Positions 62,753 through 64,000 of a stretch of 64,000 nucleotides of DNA are shown here, piece after piece. A program made the translations under genes and the position numbers. The DNA is taken from positions 434,001 through 498,000 of the forward strand of contig NZ_BIME01000001.1 of NCBI RefSeq assembly GCF_004000925.1, read 5' to 3'. The notes beneath the pieces are model-generated. The model saw only the letters and a list, made by a program, of their open reading frames with translations, was not told the DNA's origin and did not search any database. Position 1 is the stretch's first letter, and every line of letters begins with the position of its first letter. The stretch is from Paenibacillus illinoisensis NBRC 15959 (GTDB taxonomy: Bacteria; Bacillota; Bacilli; Paenibacillales; Paenibacillaceae).

Positions 62753-62769
62753 TACTTACCAAAAGTAAC
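62753..62769. promoter_or_regulatory. YodB/HxlR-type operator of nitroreductase gene
   Basis: TACTTACCAAAAGTAAC; on the other strand it reads TTACTTTTGGTAAGTA, close to the Bacillus YodB box TACT-N7-AGTA. It overlaps the -35 region of the nitroreductase promoter. Confidence 0.55.
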
Positions 62770-62784
62770 CAAGCGTGTTATAGT
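62756..62784 (+). promoter_or_regulatory. Promoter of nitroreductase gene
   Basis: -35 TTACCA (62756-62761), 17-bp spacer, -10 TATAGT (62779-62784). The -35 lies inside the palindromic YodB-type box, suiting repression. Confidence 0.6.
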
Positions 62785-62820
62785 CAATTTATACTTTATA
62801 CATAAGCGAGGTAAACCACC

Positions 62821-63453
62821 ATGAGTGCACTGGAAAACTTGGTCAAAAGCCGTAGATCCGCCGTTATTTTTGAAGAAGGTATCGAAATCCCGGAAGCCGA
62901 TTTGCAGCAGATGTTCGCGTTAAACAAATTTGCCCCATCAGCCTTTAACCTTCAGCATACCCACTACCTGGTCTTGACCGACCCGGCCCAAAAAGAAAAA
63001 GCATACGAAGCCTCACAGCAATACAAAGTAAAAACAGCCTCGGCTGTCATCGTTGTTCTGGGTGATATCAAGGCTCACCACCACATCCGCACGATTAACG
63101 AAGGTTTACTGCATTTGGGTGTTCTCAATCCGTTTGAATATGAACAGGAGTCCCAAAGTGTGTTTGATTTCTACGAAGCCCGTGGAAGTGTGTTTCAGCG
63201 TGAAGACGCCATTCGTAATGCCAGCCTGTCGGCGATGCAGCTGATGCTGATTGCACAGGATATGGGATGGGATACGTGTCCAATGATTGGTTTTGACGCC
63301 GATGAACTGCAGAGCAGTCTGGATGTTCCCGAACATTACGTTCCTGTCATGATGATTACGATCGGTAAAAAGTCAGAAGCCAAACAACGCCCACGCGGCT
63401 ATCGCAAACCCATTAACGAGTACGTCAGCTTTAATAAAATGCATGCAGAGTAA
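62821..63453 (+). CDS. Nitroreductase-family protein (YodC-like)
   Basis: A 210-residue FMN-dependent NAD(P)H oxidoreductase. The FMN-binding start SRRSAVIFEEGIEIPEADLQQM, the segment NKFAPSAFNLQHTHYLVL and ASLSAMQLMLIAQDMGWDTCPMIGFDADEL are typical of the nitroreductase fold and closest, by eye, to B. subtilis YodC. YodC reduces quinones and nitroaromatics and is repressed by the thiol-redox regulator YodB. A YodB-like box overlaps this gene's promoter, so a similar electrophile-stress role is likely. No yodB gene is in the window. Confidence 0.9.
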   Translation: MSALENLVKSRRSAVIFEEGIEIPEADLQQMFALNKFAPSAFNLQHTHYLVLTDPAQKEKAYEASQQYKVKTASAVIVVLGDIKAHHHIRTINEGLLHLGVLNPFEYEQESQSVFDFYEARGSVFQREDAIRNASLSAMQLMLIAQDMGWDTCPMIGFDADELQSSLDVPEHYVPVMMITIGKKSEAKQRPRGYRKPINEYVSFNKMHAE

Positions 63454-63478
63454 AATCATTCAAATAGATTTACCAAAT

Positions 63479-63500
63479 GCCACGGTTCCGTGGCTTTTTT
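63479..63500 (+). terminator. Terminator of nitroreductase gene
   Basis: GCCACGG-tt-CCGTGGC followed by TTTTTT. Confidence 0.92.
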
Positions 63501-63617
63501 ACATTTCATAGATCAGCTGCTCCGACTCTCCTTTTTCGAAAAGAGTTATGCAAATTTTTTTATACCATGTTAACATCCATCAAGTAAGAGAATTCCTTTG
63601 GGAAGGGAAGATAGAAT

Positions 63618-64000
63618 ATGGAAATGTCTATGGAACATCTGGCGGCATGCCGAATCGCTTATGTAAGGCAGGTCGGTCCTTATGGTTCTGCTAACGTCCA
63701 AGCTATGGACCAGTTAAAACAGTGGGCAAACGAGAAACGATTACTCACAGAAGCTGCCGTTTTATATGGCATACCTCAGGATAACCCATCAACGACACCA
63801 CCGCACCACTGCAGATACGATGCCGCAATCGTGCTCCATGAACTTGAACTCCCTGAAGATGACACCATTGAGATTGGAGAGCTTCAGGGCGGGAACTATC
63901 TCATCTGCAAGGTTAGACACACGCCAGAAGGTATTCAGCAAGCATGGAATGAAATAATCCCTTATATGCAAAACAACCGTTATATCATGGATCACCAACC
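63618..64000 (+). CDS. GyrI-like / AraC effector-binding-domain protein, 3'-truncated by window
   Basis: An open frame of 127 codons running off the window end. It starts MEMSMEHLAACRIAYVRQVGPYGSANVQAMDQLKQWANEK and continues LYGIPQDNPSTTPPHHCRYDAAIVL, ELQGGNYLICKVRHTPEGIQQAWNEIIPYM. This is the GyrI-like small-molecule-binding fold (SbmC, and the C-terminal half of AraC-type Rob/BmrR regulators), here without a DNA-binding domain in front. About 30 residues are probably missing. AAGGGAAG is the ribosome binding site, 8 bases before ATG 63618. Confidence 0.85.
   Translation, partial: MEMSMEHLAACRIAYVRQVGPYGSANVQAMDQLKQWANEKRLLTEAAVLYGIPQDNPSTTPPHHCRYDAAIVLHELELPEDDTIEIGELQGGNYLICKVRHTPEGIQQAWNEIIPYMQNNRYIMDHQ

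Noticed and set aside
1-64000. CRISPR arrays, insertion sequences, tRNA or rRNA genes, prophage
   Set aside because: No regularly spaced repeats, transposase or integrase frames, or tRNA-like cloverleaf sequences were seen in the intergenic regions.

Overview
The window looks like a chromosome segment of a Paenibacillus-type Gram-positive bacterium. The support is the strong AGGAGG-type ribosome binding sites, CcpA-type cre boxes, a T-box leader, an RNase J, an SLH-anchored polysaccharidase, secreted GH5 enzymes, and many sugar ABC/PTS and two-component genes of Bacillales type. I see no rRNA, tRNA, CRISPR array, insertion sequence, phage block or replication origin. The genus is inferred from gene content, not from a marker gene.

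Layout. 1-9.2 kb: a TetR-type regulator, then a six-gene minus-strand carbohydrate unit (histidine kinase, AraC-type response regulator, lipoprotein binding protein, two ABC permeases, FAD-dependent oxidoreductase) with a perfect cre box in the promoter ahead of the binding protein. 9.5-13.7 kb: a secreted GH5 cellulase (cre upstream), a manganese catalase and two small orphan genes. 13.7-18.4 kb: a sucrose module (ScrR-like repressor, sucrose-6-P hydrolase, PTS EIIBCA) with two LacI-type operators. 18.5-20 kb: a T-box leader and a chorismate mutase-DAHP synthase. 20-31 kb: RNase J, rhamnose catabolism (isomerase and fused aldolase/dehydrogenase), a secreted GH5 beta-mannanase (cre upstream), an orphan TreR-like repressor, an esterase/epimerase pair, a membrane cupredoxin, and an EamA transporter. 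The EamA gene is preceded by a guanine-class-like riboswitch with an overlapping terminator.

31.4-36.6 kb: a compact three-gene operon of a TerB_N/TerB_C protein, a BrxD-like (DUF2791) P-loop ATPase and an Lhr-like (BrxHI-like) helicase. It looks like a BREX-derived nucleic-acid-processing or defence module without the other BREX genes. 36.7-40 kb: heme oxygenase and a bacteriophytochrome whose output GGDEF motif is degenerate. 40.4-48 kb: a Nif3-like protein, a YdcZ-Crp/Fnr-YdcZ cluster, a YebC-like regulator and NADPH sulfite reductase (cysJ-cysI). 48-53.4 kb: a 1732-residue surface-anchored GH43 enzyme with fibronectin and SLH domains and a perfect cre box upstream. 53.8-64 kb: an ABC-F ATPase, a small SET-domain protein, an osmoprotectant ABC operon (ATPase; fused permease/binding protein) followed by a disulfide-type flavoprotein and a DUF1349 protein, a HesB/IscA-like protein, a VanY-type carboxypeptidase, a YodC-like nitroreductase with a YodB-type operator, and the start of a GyrI-like protein cut by the window end.

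Functional picture: a plant-polymer-degrading lifestyle (cellulose, mannan, probably galactan, sucrose, rhamnose) under CcpA-type control, plus light sensing, thiol/quinone stress response and sulfur assimilation. The two strongest leads are the riboswitch ahead of the EamA transporter and the TerB-ATPase-helicase operon. All family assignments are by recognition of motifs in the translated sequence; no database search was run.
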